The position numbers were made by a program, and so were the translations under genes. The notes beneath the pieces are model-generated. The model saw only the letters and a list, made by a program, of their open reading frames with translations, searched no databases and had not been told where the DNA came from. From the NCBI GenBank assembly GCA_034664425.1, contig JAXDHR010000037.1, positions 1-64,000 of the forward strand: DNA of 64,000 bases. The letters are read 5' to 3'. Shown here piece by piece: positions 63,522-64,000 of the stretch. This stretch comes from DATBDM01 sp034664425. Its GTDB lineage: Bacteria; Actinomycetota; Thermoleophilia; Solirubrobacterales; Solirubrobacteraceae. How positions within the stretch are numbered: the stretch's first letter is position 1; the number at the start of each line of letters is the position of its first letter.

Positions 63522-64000
63522 ATGTCCACCCGTACGACTCCAGCATCCGGCCTCTCGTTCGGCCGCGACATGCTCAACAAGGTCCCGGAGATCACCCTCT
63601 TCTTCTGGGTCATCAAGATCATGTGCACGACCGTCGGCGAGACGGCGGCCGACTACGTCAACGACACGCTGGGCTTCGGCCTTGTGAACACCACCTACGT
63701 TGCGGGCGCCCTGCTGGTGTTCCTGCTCGTCGTCCAGTTCACGCTGCGTGGCTATGTCCCGGTCGTCTACTGGTCGACCGTCGTCGTCATCAGCGTCTTC
63801 GGCACGCTGATCACCGACAACCTGACCGATGGGCACAACGTGCCGCTCACGACGACGACTCCGATCTTCGCGGTGATCCTCGCGGTCGTGTTCGCCGCGT
63901 GGTACGGCGTCGAGCGGACGCTGTCGATCCACACGATCTACACGACCAGGCGAGAGGCCTTCTACTGGCTCGCGATCCTCTTCACGTTCGCGCTCGGCAC
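63522..64000 (+). CDS. COG4705-type membrane-anchored protein, 3' truncated by window edge
   Basis: The frame is open to the end of the window (about 159 codons). NKVPEITLFFWVIKIMCTTV, GETAADYVNDTLGFGL, GTLITDNLTDGHNVPL and TLSIHTIYTTRREAFYWLAI are conserved features of the COG4705 uncharacterised membrane proteins, with helices between them. ATG 63522 is used; ATG 63510 in the same frame is an alternative. The protein would continue with FTFALGTAAGD-type sequence. The function is unknown. Confidence 0.88.
   Translation, partial: MSTRTTPASGLSFGRDMLNKVPEITLFFWVIKIMCTTVGETAADYVNDTLGFGLVNTTYVAGALLVFLLVVQFTLRGYVPVVYWSTVVVISVFGTLITDNLTDGHNVPLTTTTPIFAVILAVVFAAWYGVERTLSIHTIYTTRREAFYWLAILFTFALG

Noticed and set aside
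1..64000. CRISPR arrays, insertion sequences, prophage or integrase genes, rRNA and tRNA genes
   Set aside because: Scanned by eye on both strands; no regularly spaced repeats, transposase or integrase motifs, or rRNA-like stretches were found. A tRNA could be missed by eye; a tRNAscan-SE run would decide.

Overview
The window is very GC-rich (third codon positions are almost all G or C). It is densely packed with genes in short operons on both strands. Start codons are often GTG, and four-base stop/start overlaps are common. Many transcription units begin with a TANNNT hexamer 6 to 9 bases before the start codon, the layout expected of leaderless mRNAs in Actinobacteria. Together with the gene content (NarL-type sensor pairs, anti-sigma-type ATPases, DUF1707-FHA, CGNR, split LigD modules, CHRD and animal-type haem peroxidase proteins), this suggests a soil actinobacterium. 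Thermoleophilia/Solirubrobacterales (Conexibacter-like) is my best guess, but it is inferred from general style and not from a marker gene. I saw no rRNA, tRNA, CRISPR array, insertion sequence or prophage. No gene-free stretch exceeds about 300 bases.

Layout. 1-3479: end of an acyl-CoA ligase, a PHA synthase pair, a DUF2332 protein and a SnoaL-like protein. 3777-5559: GAF histidine kinase and response regulator. 5610-7327: SDR and a divergent QueA. 7371-12415: ATPase-GAF-PAS protein, HD-GYP protein, SpoU methyltransferase, FKBP and an L,D-transpeptidase-like protein. 12435-18162: NMT1-like lipoprotein, queuosine-salvage glycosylase, cupredoxin, CHRD protein, haem peroxidase, carbonic anhydrase and RibD-like reductase. 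18182-20294: hydrolase, a wrecked M20 peptidase gene and diaminopropionate ammonia-lyase. 20350-23021: aldose epimerase and glucose-6-phosphate dehydrogenase. 23011-26057: SGNH protein, OafA-type acyltransferase and a SnoaL-like protein. 26172-28489: NDH-2, then a zinc-type SmtB/ArsR repressor and CDF exporter behind a perfect palindromic operator. 28521-34570: FHA protein, YdeI and VOC proteins, ATP-dependent DNA ligase, DUF421 pair, HD phosphohydrolase and CGNR protein.

34611-42202 is the most interesting block. An APC permease and SDR are divergent from a DeoR regulator, a BtpA/SgcQ TIM barrel, a metallophosphoesterase, an FGGY kinase and a TIM-barrel isomerase. It looks like a complete inducible catabolic locus for an unidentified substrate. 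42199-49278: nucleotidyltransferase, tyrosine phosphatase, MFS exporter with a structured leader, nitrilase plus APC permease, exonuclease III and the LigD polymerase module. 49401-55419: NAD synthetase, isochorismatase-like hydrolase, SRPBCC/alcohol dehydrogenase pair and three membrane proteins. 55400-59842: membrane protein, Asp/His/Arg-rich secreted protein, second kinase/regulator pair, three very small proteins and an anti-sigma-type ATPase. 60093-64000: fatty acid desaturase divergent from a cyclopropane-synthase-like methyltransferase, a PAP2 protein, a UspA-like protein and the start of a COG4705 membrane protein.

Three gene remnants (M20 peptidase; a probable DppB-type permease tail; a probable MmcQ/YjbR tail) show that gene decay has been active here. 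Starts were chosen from Shine-Dalgarno sequences, leaderless -10 hexamers and family alignment from memory. No database search was possible.
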